Origin: Neocallimastix lanati (nom. inval.)
Lineage: Eukaryota; Neocallimastigomycota; Neocallimastigomycetes; Neocallimastigales; Neocallimastigaceae
DNA length: 64,000 nt
Assembly: GCA_016946835.1 (NCBI GenBank)
Contig: JACVTC010000085.1
Span: forward strand, 124,001-188,000
Direction: 5' to 3'
Shown here: piece by piece, positions 30,765 to 42,600 of the stretch
Numbering within the stretch: the stretch's first letter is position 1
How the letters are laid out: every line of letters starts with the position of its first letter
Program-made: the position numbers and the translations under genes
The notes under the pieces: model-generated
What the model saw: the letters and a program-made list of their open reading frames with translations, nothing else
Databases searched by the model: none
What the model was told of the DNA's origin: nothing

Positions 30765-33700
30765 ATGACAGATAAAGGCAAAGGAGCCAAGTAGCCACTA
30801 AGATTTTTTCTCAATATGGACAATTTCAGGCTATGGAGCCAAGAAATAAAACTGTTACTGAACTACCATGGACTTAAAAAATTTATTAGGAAACATTCAA
30901 ATACGTAATGTACCAGATATCAAAGGGTGAGAAACCAAATATAAAAAAATTGAAGACCCTAGTGGGTATTACATAAAAAAGGAAATAACAGATGAACAAA
31001 TAGACTCAGACAATGAAACAAAATTCTATTTAAACAATAGTATTTCGAAAGAAATAAAGCAGAGTCTTAACTTTGACATCAGGACTGCAAACCAGATATA
31101 TAAAATTATAGAAGGAATGAATGTCAAAGGAAAAGAAGAAAGAATTATTGAAATTAAGGACCAATTAAAGAATATTACTTATAACCCGGATAATGATATT
31201 AGCTTATTTATATCCGAATTAAATATGTTATGTGATGAGTTAGAGGACCTAGACCATCGGCTTAACCAAAGAAAAGAAATTTAATTATTTATATAGGGCT
31301 ATTCCTACGTAGATATTAATGGAAATAGGTCTTATGTCATTCAAAGGAAAATGGGAAGACGCTTCTGAATATTTAAAAACAATTGTGCCAGAATTAAAAT
31401 ATTTAAAGGAATTAAAGGAATTAAAGGAATTAAAGACAAAACGTCATATAAATAAAAGAAAAGAAATTAAGAATTCAGTCACTCTTAGTACTGAAATTAA
31501 AAGAAAAAAAATAATAGACAAATAAAATATTACAATTGTAATAAAAGAGGACATAAAGCAAGAGACTGTTGGCACAACCCAAAGAATAAAAATAAGAAAG
31601 GAAATAAAAAGGAACAAGCAAATAGCCTAGAAGAAAAAGGTAAACAAATAGAAAACAGTGATAACGAATGTAATTTCACGGATATACTATTTGAGTATTA
31701 CAACACCTCTACCAAGCAGAATCCAATTACTTTACAAAAACGAGGTGTTGATGTAGAAATTATTAATCAATATCCAAAACAAAATCTCAGCTATTATGTT
31801 TCCTTTCCTGACAAGAACACTTCCAATAAAGTAAACAAACAAAATACTTGTTGGACATTAGATTCACGAACGACATTTCACATGACGAACCAGCTTGAGA
31901 ATTTACATAATGTAAAAGAATGTAATAAAATAATAGAGTTTGCAAATGGTGGAAATGTGATATTTTAATAATTTAAATTATTTATATAAATATAATAATT
32001 ATATTCAAAATAAGGATTATAATTATCTTTCAAATGAATACAATGTCCAATTATATAAGAATAAAAATAATTTAAATTTAAATTTAAATAATAATTTGAA
32101 TGATCAAATTAACAATCCATTTAATGCTTTTTTAAATTTAAAATTTAATTTAAATCAACAAAACAATTAAACCGTACTTATATTAATAATAATAATAATA
32201 ATAGTATTGTTAATAATAAAAATGATCAAAATAACAACAACAATTTAAAAAATAAACAAAATTACCAAAATTTAAATAAGTTAAATGAAAATAATAAAAA
32301 TAATAAATAATATTTCATCTAATGAAAACATTAATGAAGATAAGGATTTAAATTCTCTAGGGAATGCTATTGACAATAATATTAATAGTATTAATAAAGG
32401 TAAAAATAAACATTCAGATAACTTAAATTTAAATTCTGAAAACAATTTAATAAATAATGTAAATGAGAATAAAAACAATTTAATTAAAAATTAATACAAT
32501 TTAAAATTAAATAAAAATAAACAAATATTGAAAATATAAATAATAACATAAATAATAATAGTAATACTATTATCAAAGATAGTAATGGAATTAATGTTCA
32601 TTTAAATAATAATGACATTAATGAAAATAACATTAATACTAATAAAAATTTATATAATAAATATAACAGTAATACAACAAATAATACTAATAAAAATGTA
32701 AACAAAGAAATAAACAATTCAAATAAAATAAACAATAATGCTTCAAGAAATAAAAGAGGGAGAAAATCAGAATGAAGAAACGAAGAACAAGAAAATAAAG
32801 TCATTTAATATCAAGGATATACTAGAAAGCAATTTATCCTTATTAGCATTAAGTAATTTACAAAAACCATACATCTACGATGATATATTCAATAAAGTTG
32901 ATAAAAATGAATTATTAATAGCGCTAAATGACGAATTGTTAAATATGAAAAATTTAAATGTTTATGAATTTGTTAAGTCAATTCCAAAAAACACTAATTT
33001 AGTTTCAGCAAAATGGGTATTCAGAAATAAATATAACTCTGATAATACTATAAATACGAGGAAGGCAAGACTAGTAGAAAGAGGATTCACACAAAAACAA
33101 GGAATAGACTACGATAAAACATTTTCACCTACATTAAAGTCAAAATCCTTAAGACTTGTCGATGCACTAGCAGTACAGCACAACTTTAATATTTATCAAA
33201 TTGATATTAAAGTTGAATATTTAAATGCGAAACTAGACGAAGATATATACATGGAAGTTCCAGAAGGAGTAGAAGGCTACAGGAAAGGATACTGAAAGCT
33301 AAAGAAAGCACTATACGGACTAAAACAGTCAGGAAGATTATGGAACAAAACACTGGATAGTGAATTAAACAAAATTAGATTAATAAGACTTAAGAGTGAA
33401 CCATGCCATGTATTTATTATAAGAAAAATAAAAATGACAAGCTAATATGTATACTGACATTATATTTTGACGATATTTTTATTACCGGTGAGGAAACTAA
33501 AAATTAATAAATTTAAACAATTATTAAAGGAAAGATTTACTATCACTGATATAGATCCTGTTGATAGTATATTAGGAATAAGGTTTGTTAAAGAAAAGGA
33601 TGGTTACACATTGTATCAATTGTAATATTTGGAAAACTTATTAAAGTTTAATATTTACAAACCAGTTAATAATATGATTCCTGAAGACATAGAGGAATTA

Positions 33701-33880
33701 AAAAATAAAAGTTTTAATGTTACGAAATATAAACAAGCTATAGGGAGTCTGATGTATCTAGAACTTTGCACTAGACCGGATATACTTTTTACCATTAACA
33801 AGACATCTAGAAAATCAAAAAATCCTACTTATGAAGAATGGTTTAATTTACTTAAAATATTTAGATATCTCAAAGATAAA
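30765..33880 (+). pseudogene. Copia gag-pol, decayed, integrase missing
   Basis: Gag starts MTDKGKGAK and continues through frame changes: NFRLWSQEIKLLLNYHGLKK, then EIKQSLNFDIRTANQIYKII, then YRAIPT. A zinc knuckle near 31530-31575 reads YNCNKRGHKARDC, with the first Cys changed to Tyr. The protease-like segment WTLDSRTTFHMTNQ lies near 31857 (DSG changed to DSR). An Asn-rich stretch (31975-32730) stands where integrase should be. RT (32738-33600) shows ARLVERGFTQKQGIDYDKTF, IDIKVEYLNAK and YGLKQSGRLWN, with TGA at 33293 replacing Trp. The sequence stops at RYLKDK near 33880, where gypsy sequence begins. Confidence 0.88.
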
Positions 33881-34417
33881 TGTTCCCAGAGCTGAAGAAC
33901 TTGTGAAGAACTTAACAGATCTATCTAAAGAATTAAAGAAGAACTTAGAATTTGCAAGCAAAAACAAGAAGAATATGCAAATAGTCACCGAATTAAACCT
34001 CCGGAATTCCAAACAAATGACAAAGTCTGGCTAAATAGTTTCTTAGTACTCAGAAATAAGAACAAGAAACTTAAACCAAGAAAAGTCGGTCTATTCAAAA
34101 TCATCAAGAAAATATCACCAGTTACCTATAAATTAGATCTTCTGAAGAAATTACGAATTCATCCAATTATTCATGTCTCAGAACTTGAACCCTACTACGA
34201 AGATACTTTTGGAAGAAATCAACCACCACCACCAGTAATAGTCAATAATGAAGAAAAATACGAAGTCGAGAAAATATAGGATAAAAGAACTTACTATGGA
34301 AAAATTCAATATTTAATCAAATGGAAAGGTTACCCAATTTTAGAATCTTCATGGGAACCCGAATCCAATTTAAATTGCCCTGAACTTCTTAAAGATTTCA
34401 ATTCAAGAGATAAATAA
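33880..34417 (+). pseudogene. Gypsy chromovirus integrase C-terminus with chromodomain
   Basis: Plus-strand frames encode RAEELVKNLTDLSKELKK, DKVWLNSFL, KKLKPRKVGLFKIIKK and RIHPIIHVSELEPYYEDTF. These are the terminal integrase region of Ty3/gypsy elements. A chromodomain follows ([20 protein letters not shown]) and the frame ends at TAA 34415-34417. Frame changes near 33955 and a stop at 34279 make it a relic. It joins copia RT without any intervening LTR. Chromodomains steer insertion to heterochromatin. Confidence 0.9.
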
Positions 34418-34691
34418 CAAAAAATATTTTATTTTATTTAAATTCTTATTAATATCAAAATAATATTAATATCAACCTTTATATTTATCACTCTATTAAT
34501 ATCAATTTAAATATTTAATAAAATTTAAATATTTTATTAATATCAAATTATTTTTATTATGTAATAAAAAATTTTTTTATCTTTTTATCTAGTTAAATTT
34601 ATTAAACACTTTTAATTCATGCATTTTAAATGTAAAAAATTCACTCGTGAACTAGATTAGTAAATTAAAAATTAATTTTAGTTTAGAATTA

Positions 34692-34729
34692 GATTCGTCT
34701 GGTATCCGAATCCTCGAGGAGGACCACCA
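34692..34729 (+). promoter_or_regulatory. Hairpin plus polypurine tract of the chromovirus relic
   Basis: GATTCG (34692-34697) pairs with CGAATC (34707-34712). GAGGAGGACCACCA (34716-34729) follows, then the LTR start TGTAACGATG. Confidence 0.7.
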
Positions 34730-35238
34730 TGTAACGATGTAATAACTATACTAAAACTAAAAATAATTAATATAACTATTTTCTACAATTTTAATATTAA
34801 TTTTACATAATATTAAAATTGAGAAAATAAAAATTGAAAAATTAAAATTATACTTAATAATTATGTAGAGTTTATAATAAGAAAATATAATAAACAATAA
34901 CATAGCAATAGTAGAATAGTAGTTGAAAATATTTTAAAAAAAAAGCTTTTATGATTAATAATAATTTTTTGAAATATAACTATAAAATATATTTTATTAG
35001 TTATTATTTATTATATTTTCTTAAAATAATAACTCTTGATATCTCAAAGAGAATTCAAGAGTCCTATTTATATTTTTTCAAAAAAATCTGTAACATAACT
35101 AAGGACTTAGGTTAACACAATACTTTAAAACTCTTCGATGTTTAAGATTAAATTTTTAATAATTAAATTTTATTCTTAATTACAATTATTAATAATCTTA
35201 ATACTAATTCTAAAGATTAATTTTATATGAAATTACAA
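34730..35238 (+). repeat. Chromovirus LTR with conserved hairpin
   Basis: Starts TGTAACGATG after the polypurine tract; the right end is set tentatively at GAAATTACA (35238). CTCTTGA (35033-35039) pairs with TCAAGAG (35055-35061). The same hairpin, inverted, sits beside a TATA box in LTRs at 48103-48131 and 51654-51682. Confidence 0.55.
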
Positions 35239-35281
35239 TAACTTTATATTTTAAACTAGAAACATCATTTAATAAATTTTA

Positions 35282-35362
35282 ATGAGTAATATTCAATTGC
35301 AACAATTGGTTAATCAAATCGTTGTGAATAAAAAGAAAGGCTATGGATCAAAATATGACTAA
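35282..35362 (+). pseudogene. Short ORF after LTR, possible gag start
   Basis: MSNIQLQQLVNQIVVNKKKG plus six residues, then TAA. Its place 44 bases after the presumed LTR end fits a truncated gag start. I do not recognise it. Confidence 0.3.
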
Positions 35363-35477
35363 TAAATGGTCATATTTCAATCCATAACTTGAGGTAACAC
35401 CGTCAAACCGATGACAAGAAAGTCACAGTGCAACACCCTGACGAATACGTCAGGCGGGGAACCCCCTATTTGTTAAT
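35340..35477. other. GC-richer island of stem-loops
   Basis: Contains a long imperfect hairpin (TATGGATCAAAATATGAC at 35342-35359 pairing with GTCATATTTCAATCCATA), a perfect 7-bp stem CCTGACG-aata-CGTCAGG (near 35439-35456) and the palindrome GGGGAACCCC (near 35457-35466). No gene or tRNA fold was recognised. Confidence 0.6.
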
Positions 35478-36840
35478 ACGGGGTGTCACCAAATACCTTG
35501 TGTATTTCCTATTAAATATTCTTATTAATATTACAATAAAAATTATTATAAAATATTCTTATTAAAATTTTTTATTAATATCAAATAAAATAAAAATTAT
35601 TAAATATTCTTATTAAAATCTTTTATTAATATTTAATATAATAAAAATTATTACTAAATATTCTTATTAAAAATTAAATATAATTTAAATCATTATTAAA
35701 TCTTATTTTATATTAAGTATAATAAAAATTATTTCAACAAATATTTGATATAAAATACAGAATTATAAGTTTCTGTATAATATTTTCTAAATCTTTAAAA
35801 TAAACTATGAATAAAACAGAAATCAAAACTAAATTAAATCCTTATTATAATAAAATGAAACAAAATATAGAAATTCTTCTATAACAAAAATGAGCAAAAT
35901 ACAGAAAACATTAATTCTGTATAATTTTCTTTCTCAGGCAATATCAAGAAGAATCTACCACCTGGATTCTCCACCAAATTTTCATGATCCGGGCGCCTGA
36001 AACACATTACAAGATGAAAAGAAACTTTAAAATAAATATTAAACATATAATTTTTTTTATTTAAACTTATTATTTTTGTTTAATGTAATCTAAAATATAA
36101 AAAACTTTTGAGAAAATTTTGATTTTTTTTTTTGGAAAAATTATTAATTTTTTACTTAGTTACACAATTTTTATCCAAAAAAAATTTTTTTTTTGTGAAA
36201 CTTATCGTAAATTTTATTTGTTACAATAAAGCATTTATTTCTATTTATAATAATAATAATAAAAAAAAAGATATGTATATTATTTATATATAAGAATAAT
36301 AGTTTATAAAAATATATTAATAAAAAAAATTTATATTTTAGAAGAGCACTTCCGCTCATCTCTTATTTATTATTAAAATAATTACTTCCCTTAAGAGAGA
36401 TTGTTCTATTTGAAAAGTCTATCAAGAGGACTTTTCAAGATATTGAAAAACTTGGAATAATTAGTTTTATTCAACAATAATAAGTATTATAATTATTAAT
36501 TTTATGATTTTATTTTTTTAATATTAGAATACTAAATTCATTCAGCACCTACCATCAGGGAGAGCGGTTGTTAGATGAAAAACTCTATAGCTAAAGGCTC
36601 ATTGATTGGGATAGGTGAATTAAGTAATTCCATATTATTAAATAAAAAAATTATTATTATTAATTATTTCTAAAATCAGCAACTTTTTCCGGGAACAAAT
36701 AATTTTATATTTAAATTTAAATAAAGAATATTTTAAAAATTAATTTTTTTTTTTTTGTTTCCAATTTTTTTTATCATTATGTGTTAATATTTATTTTTTG
36801 TTTTGAATATCTTAGTATTTCAACCCCAACCCGTATCAAA
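35478..36840 (-). mobile_element. Repeat family G4, copy 3 (minus strand)
   Basis: Minus-strand start TGATACGGGTTGGGG at 36840 and end GTGACACCCCGTATTA near 35478. It aligns with the copies at 40545 and 59014 in its first 200 and last 500 bp. The middle differs. Here TGGTGGAGAATCCAGG (35961-35976) looks like a tRNA-3'-end primer site, so 35985-36840 may be an LTR of its own. A GC-rich block at 36540-36620 is flanked by CACCTA and TAGGTG. Confidence 0.6.
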
Positions 36841-37715
36841 ATCAATCGATTAAATAAATTTATTTTATAATCTTAACAAAAAATCTATTTAGGAAAAGAT
36901 TAGAAGAAAAACCTAAATAGTTTTTTGATCAATATTCTAATCGTATTGATCATCGTACAATTAAAGAAAACCTATTTGTTAGGAAAAACATTAATTACCG
37001 ATTTTCTAATTAATTATTAAAATATTAAATAACGATAAGATAGGAATAAAAAAAAAGAATTTTTTTTTCATTTAAAAAATAGAGATTAAATAATATGATA
37101 GATTAGATACATTTATAGTTTATAATACATTATAAAATACATAATTCATTTAATTAAAATAACTAATATTTTTGTGGTAAAATATTAAATAAAAATTTAC
37201 ATAATCTTTTGTAAAAATTCTATTTAAATGAATAATAATAATACGTAAATAAATTTTATATTATTTATATAAATGCATAAATTATAATATGTAAATAAAT
37301 TTAGATCAATATATGAAAATATAACTATTAAATAAATTTATAAGTTAAAATGAATGAATATATTAATTATTATTTAAATAAATATTTTTAAAAAAATAAT
37401 TATTATTTTATAAATAATTATAAATTATTAATGATTTTTCATTAATTATAAGAAATATTAATTATTCATTATTGAATAATTATGATTTCTTACAAATGAA
37501 TTGATACGTTATTTAATTATTTTTTTATTAATATTTTTAGTATCAATATTTTTGTGAGTTTGCAAAATAGTATAAAATAAAATAGTATATTCTAATATAG
37601 AAATATATAATTACTACACACGTTATTTTAAAACAGAATTTTAAGAATTATAGTTTTGTCGTTTTATTTTATTTTATTTATTTTATTATGTCGTAATACA
37701 ATTGTATAATAAAAT
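36841..37715 (-). repeat. Degenerate G3-type LTR sequence
   Basis: Bases 36880-37020 are an inverted, diverged copy of blocks seen at 47885-48050 and 51430-51600 (AATCGGTTAATTA, GATCATCGTAC, CCTAGATAAG relatives). The remainder to 37715 is AT-rich without recognisable content. Confidence 0.5.
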
Positions 37716-38126
37716 ATTAATGATTTATTTATATTTAAAATTTTAACTATCTATTCTAATAATGTTTTAATTTATCAATTAATATATAATTTAGTATTCT
37801 TGTAAATTATTAATATCATATTCTCATAAAGTTTATTGTAAAAAGGATAGAGAAAATAATAATCTATTTTAAAGAAAACAATAAAAATAATAGTTATTAT
37901 TGTCAAACGATTTAATTTTATACAGAATTAAATATTTCTGTATTTATTTATTAAAAACAATTTATAGATAATTATTTTTGTTATAAATTATTTTATTAAA
38001 TAAATTTTTTTTATTTTAACTATTTTAATTTTAAATAATTTCATTATTATAAACATTTTATATTTTTTTTCTTTTTATTATTTTTATATATGCTTATTTG
38101 AAGTAAATAAGCTAGTTCCGGATCAC
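37716..38126 (-). repeat. Partial G8 LTR (copy of the 57.2-58.0 kb LTR)
   Basis: Matches 57510-57989 closely, up to the shared end AGCTAGTTCCGGATCACA. The 60-base T-run of the other copy is only about 9 bases here. The left part of the LTR is missing. Confidence 0.7.
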
Positions 38127-38133
38127 AAATCTT

Positions 38134-38675
38134 TGTAAAAGGCCAGTTTATTATTAACTAATATAACGAATAATAATTATTTTAAAGGCTAAGATAATTT
38201 AACACCTCTCTATTCGAGTTGTTAAAATAAACACTAAAATTAATTATAATTATTTCTTTAAACACTTAAGAATATCACTTTATAACTCTATTCGTTATTA
38301 GTTACTGGGCTTACACTAAGATATTTTTATTTATTTTTAATAATTAATTTTTATTTATTAATATTAATATTTATTTATAACAATTTACGTTAATAGTAAC
38401 GCTAGTGCGTTACAGTTACAAGTACAGTTATTTTTATACATGCAAATAATTTAATGATTGGTAAAATTATATAATTTAACCTAATTTACTAATCAGTTAA
38501 TTAAACTATTTATAACTAAATAACTATTAATATAATAAACTATAAAATAATAAAATTTAATGTACGAAAATAAAGATTTTATTTGATTAGCTATAATTGC
38601 TAACTGCTTATAGATACATTACGTAACCAGAGAGCTATCATTGGATAGGCTTAATGTTACCATGTATCTATTACA
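38134..38675 (-). repeat. G6 LTR, copy 3 (542 bp)
   Basis: Plus-strand ends TGTAAAAGG and CTATTACA. It is the inverted copy of 49721-50227 plus 50932-50988 and of 51975-52532, sharing the ACGCTAGTGCGTTAC block and GGTGTTA/TAACACC ends. No target duplication: ATCTT on the left, ATGTA on the right. Confidence 0.75.
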
Positions 38676-39865
38676 ATGTAAGAATCTATAATTATTTTTA
38701 AATAAAATAATTATATTTTCTACACAATTATTATTTGAACTATTATTGAAATTAATTTCATTTCCAATATTAACATCTTTATTTCCTTGCATATTATAAT
38801 TTATACCCTGATTATTGTTTATTCTATATTTTTTTGTATTCATATTCTCATTTAAATTATTATTATTGTTATTGGTACCAAAATTTTTATTTAAATCATA
38901 ATTACTTTTATTTAGATAATTATTTAAATCGTTATAATTATTATTACCAAAATTATTATTTAAATTATAATTATTTTTATAAATTTCTCTATTACCATTA
39001 TGTTTTTTACCAAAACTAATAATATTATGATGATTTTCAGCAATATTACTATTTAAATTATAATTTCTACGATAATAATTATTATAGCTTTTATTTCTAT
39101 CATAAATTTATAATTATAATTATTATGGTTTCCAGGTATAAAATTTCTTTTATTTATTTCTTCCAGTTCTTTCTAATTCCGCTAATTCTTTAAATGAATG
39201 TCTACAATTAATTGCTTTATGACCTAACTCATAACATCTAAAGTACATAATTTTATTATTCTTATTGTTTTTATTACTATTTAATTTATTCATTTTGTAA
39301 TTATTATTATTTCATTTTTGTTTATTATTCTTATAAATATTATTTAAATTTAAATTTAATTTCTTTTCAATTCTTTCAATTTTTTCTGCATATTTGAGAG
39401 CTTCTTTTATATCTTCGATTTCTTCTTTTAATATTCTTAAACAAGAATATGTTCTAGACTTAATTAAATTAACATAATTATTAACGGTAATTAATTTCTT
39501 TATATTACTATCAATATCATTATATTTTCTTAAGTATTTATAATTAAAATTTCTAATTGATTCATTTGAATTAATTTTCAAATTAATTAAGTTCCAATAT
39601 TTTACTCTTGGTGTTATCTCTAGATATTCTTCTAAGGCTATTTTTATTTCTTTTAAGCTAGGAACCTGATTCTTTTCTTCCCTTAATTCATCAAGAACAT
39701 ACCTAATTTCTTTATTTACCATTCTTTACATAAAATAAATCTTCTTTCTTGTTCTTTTATATCCCATAATTTAAATGACTCTGTTAATTCTTCTATCCAT
39801 TCATTGATATCATTATTATAATTTTCTAACAATGGTAACGTACTTATTATTTTAAAAACATTCAT
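38676..39865 (-). pseudogene. Gypsy gag, decayed
   Basis: Gag starts at ATG 39865 (MNVFKIISTLPLLENYNN), hits a stop near 39722 and continues in another frame to 39312: KEIKIALEEYLEITPRVKYW, ESIRNFNYKYLRKYN, EALKYAEKIERI. This parallels the gag at 55361-56608 (EMKTAIEDYLVV, ETIRDFNWRYNNLH, EALQIAELAE). A zinc knuckle CYELGHKAINC lies near 39200-39240, followed by an Asn-rich tail to 38690. The element is cut at 38676 by a G6 LTR. Confidence 0.82.
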
Positions 39866-40060
39866 CTTTAAAATTATTTAAATTTTTATATATTATTTAT
39901 CATAATTTTCTTATTTAATTTAATATTATTACTTTTATAATTATTAGTAATTAATTTAAATTAATTAAAGTCTTTCTTTTATATATATATACTAAATAAC
40001 ATTTATTATATATATATATTATTTTATTAATATTATTTTCATATTACTTTGTTATTGTCA

Positions 40061-40078
40061 CGCCAGAATTCTCCACCA
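40061..40078 (-). promoter_or_regulatory. Gypsy primer binding site (tRNA 3'-end type)
   Basis: Minus-strand TGGTGGAGAATTCTGGCG, four bases inside the LTR at 40083. It begins TGG, complementary to a CCA end. Related to TGGTGGAGAATCCGGGCG at 57213-57230. The isoacceptor was not identified. Confidence 0.7.
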
Positions 40079-40082
40079 AATT

Positions 40083-40540
40083 TGATACGATATTTTATTT
40101 ATGTATCTAAATTAATATTTATTTATGGGCAATAACAATAAGGAATTATGACAAAATAATATATTCTAATATTAAATAGAAATAACACATACAATAGTAC
40201 AAAATAAAGTAATAAATATATCTTTTTAATATTCTCTTTATTTATTATTAATTATTAATTATTACATCAATTATTATTACTCATATAAATATTATAATTA
40301 ATTATCTCAAATATATATCATATCTCTTTTTAACTATACTAAAATAAAATATAAAAATAGCTATTTATGTGAATTAATATATCATAAGTATAAACTTATA
40401 AATAAATGAATTTTCCGTTTAAAATTTTTATTATAAAATTATATATATTACTATAAAATTATTGCTAACCAATAATATTTAAGTATTTCTTTAACCTAAA
40501 GAATCTACCTAAATATCATATTTATAGTGGTCACGTATCA
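40083..40540 (-). repeat. G5 LTR, copy 1 (5' LTR of the decayed gypsy)
   Basis: Plus-strand ends TGATACG and CGTATCA. It is nearly identical to 49254-49712. A primer site and gag start lie to its left in minus orientation. Confidence 0.82.
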
Positions 40541-41276
40541 TAATTGATACGGGCTGGGGCTGAAACACTAAGATATTCAAAGCAAAAAATAAATATTAAC
40601 ACACAAAAATGAATTTGGAAACAAAAAAATTTAATTTTAAAAATATTCTTTATTTAAAATTAAATTAAAATTATTTGTTCCCAGTATTAAAAAGAAAGAA
40701 ATTTATTCTTCTTTTTATACTTTTATTTTAATACATTTTATTTATCATTAATATATTCTTTATGAAAAAAAACTATTATAACTATTTTATTTTAATTTTT
40801 AACTATTATTTTAAATTGTTTTTTTTTAAAAAAAAATAACATTTATTAAATAAAAATTAATTTAGAGATTATATCATGAAGGGCATTCCGGGCGGTAGCT
40901 TCTTCTTGATATTGTTTTCAGAGAGAGAATTATACAGAATTGATATTTTCTGTATTTTAGATCATTTTTATTATTGAAATTCTTCTGTATTTTAGTTCAT
41001 TTTTTTTTAATAAAGATTTAATTTATTTTTGATTTTTGTTTTATTTTTAGTTCATTTCAAAGGTTTAGAAAATATTATACAGAAACTTATAATTCTGTAT
41101 TTTATATCAAATATTTATTGAAATAGGTTTTTATTATACTTAATATAAAAAATAAGAATTAGTAATGATTTAAATTATATATAATTTTTAATAAGAATAT
41201 TTAGCAATAATTTTTATTATATTTAATATTAATAAAAGATTTTTATTAGAATATTAATAATAATTTTCATTATATT

Positions 41277-41471
41277 TGTTAAGGTTCACACTTATTTTAT
41301 GTACATTATGATATTACATAGTGTATACATACTAATAATTATATAAAAGAAATAATGTAATTTTATATTTGAAAGAGAGGTCTTTCATTTTAATAAAATA
41401 TAATATAAAATAATAGTTAATTGACTAATATAATTTATATTTATCATTAAGTGTACTCTAATTTCTTAACA
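41277..41471 (+). repeat. Copia 5' LTR (195 bp)
   Basis: Terminal inverted bases TGTTAAG and CTTAACA. Contains a TATATAAAAG-like promoter near 41338-41348. Confidence 0.92.
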
Positions 41472-41505
41472 GATTAAGAGTCTCAATTCAATGAGACTAG
41501 CATAG
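41472..41505 (+). promoter_or_regulatory. Copia primer binding site (tRNA-Lys anticodon arm)
   Basis: GATTAAGAGTCTCA directly after the LTR is complementary to the tRNA-Lys(CUU) anticodon arm, ending at about tRNA position 40. The D-arm match seen in other copies is weak here, and the leader is short (about 140 bases) without a hairpin array. Confidence 0.7.
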
Positions 41506-41613
41506 TAACGTTTATAATCTTACAAATATTTTAAAATTTACAAATATTTTAATTATACATTTATCATTAAGATAAATATCCGTTATTTTAGATTTTATAA
41601 ATAAATTATTAAA

Positions 41614-42600
41614 ATGATATTAAAGAAGAAACAAAAACCTTCTTTAGAAGATAGCTCAGCTTCTTCTACACACACAGAAACAAGAGATGTTGAAGATGAA
41701 CAATCTGATAATGAAATTAAATCAGATAAAATCATCATTCAACAAGTAAAATATATAGAAACCTCAACCAAATCCGTTTTCAATTTTAAGGATTTTAAAA
41801 TAGATAAAAACAATTTTGAAAGATGGTATGATACATTAAGGCGTCATCTTATAGCACAGGATTATGAAGATTATATTGATAAGAAAATAAATTTAAAGGA
41901 CATGAACAGAAATCAAATTAAATATAATAATGCTGTTCAATCTATTATTATTAATAGTCTTGATGAATCCTCTCAAAATTATTTAAAAGGATGCAAAACT
42001 GCTTTCCAAATGATTGATAGACTGAAAAGTCGCTTTTATCAATCTAGACAAGCTTTGTTAAATATTTTAGAGTACAAAATTAATAATTTAGAAATAATTA
42101 ATGATTACATTTTATATTTAAATGAATTAAATAATCTCTTCGAACAACATCAAAGTGAAAGTGAAAAAATTAATAAAAATCCACTAGACGAAGAGACCAA
42201 TATTTTATATTCAGCAACAGAATTAAAAAAGGTTGGAATTACAACTTCAATTATTTATAAATTTACGACATTTAAAGAATTATTATCCGAATTATAAAAA
42301 TTCATGATTTTGATGAAAAGGTTGAAATATTAAAATCAACCAGTAAAAATTTAAAAGACATAAATATTAATAATGTAAACAGTAACATTAAAAGAAATAA
42401 TAATAAAATTAATAAAAATAATAGAAATAAAAATTACTATTGTGATATATGTAAATTAAATGGACATTCAACAGATTATTGCAAATATAATAATCTCAAT
42501 AAAGATAAAAATAAAAATCAAAACAGCAATAATAATAAAGTTCAAAATAAAAGAAAATTTTCCGTAATTACAATAAGAATAACTATCATACAGGAAATAT
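41614..42600 (+). pseudogene. Copia gag with zinc knuckle
   Basis: ATG 41614 opens 227 codons with the copia gag core NFERWYDTLRRHLIAQDYED and AFQMIDRLKSRFYQS. After a frameshift near 42290 it continues KIHDFDEKVEILKSTSKN and a CCHC knuckle YCDICKLNGHSTDYCKY (42440-42490). A second frame change leads into the protease. The protein would package the RNA genome. Confidence 0.9.

Noticed and set aside
35380-35470. Hammerhead ribozyme suggested by CTGACGA and nearby GTC.
   Set aside because: Stem II and the GAAA core could not be placed around the motif; strand and spacing do not fit.
36354-36620. Possible tRNA or small RNA gene.
   Set aside because: No T-arm consensus (GGTTCRANTCC), no acceptor stem pairing; kept only as an unexplained structured block.
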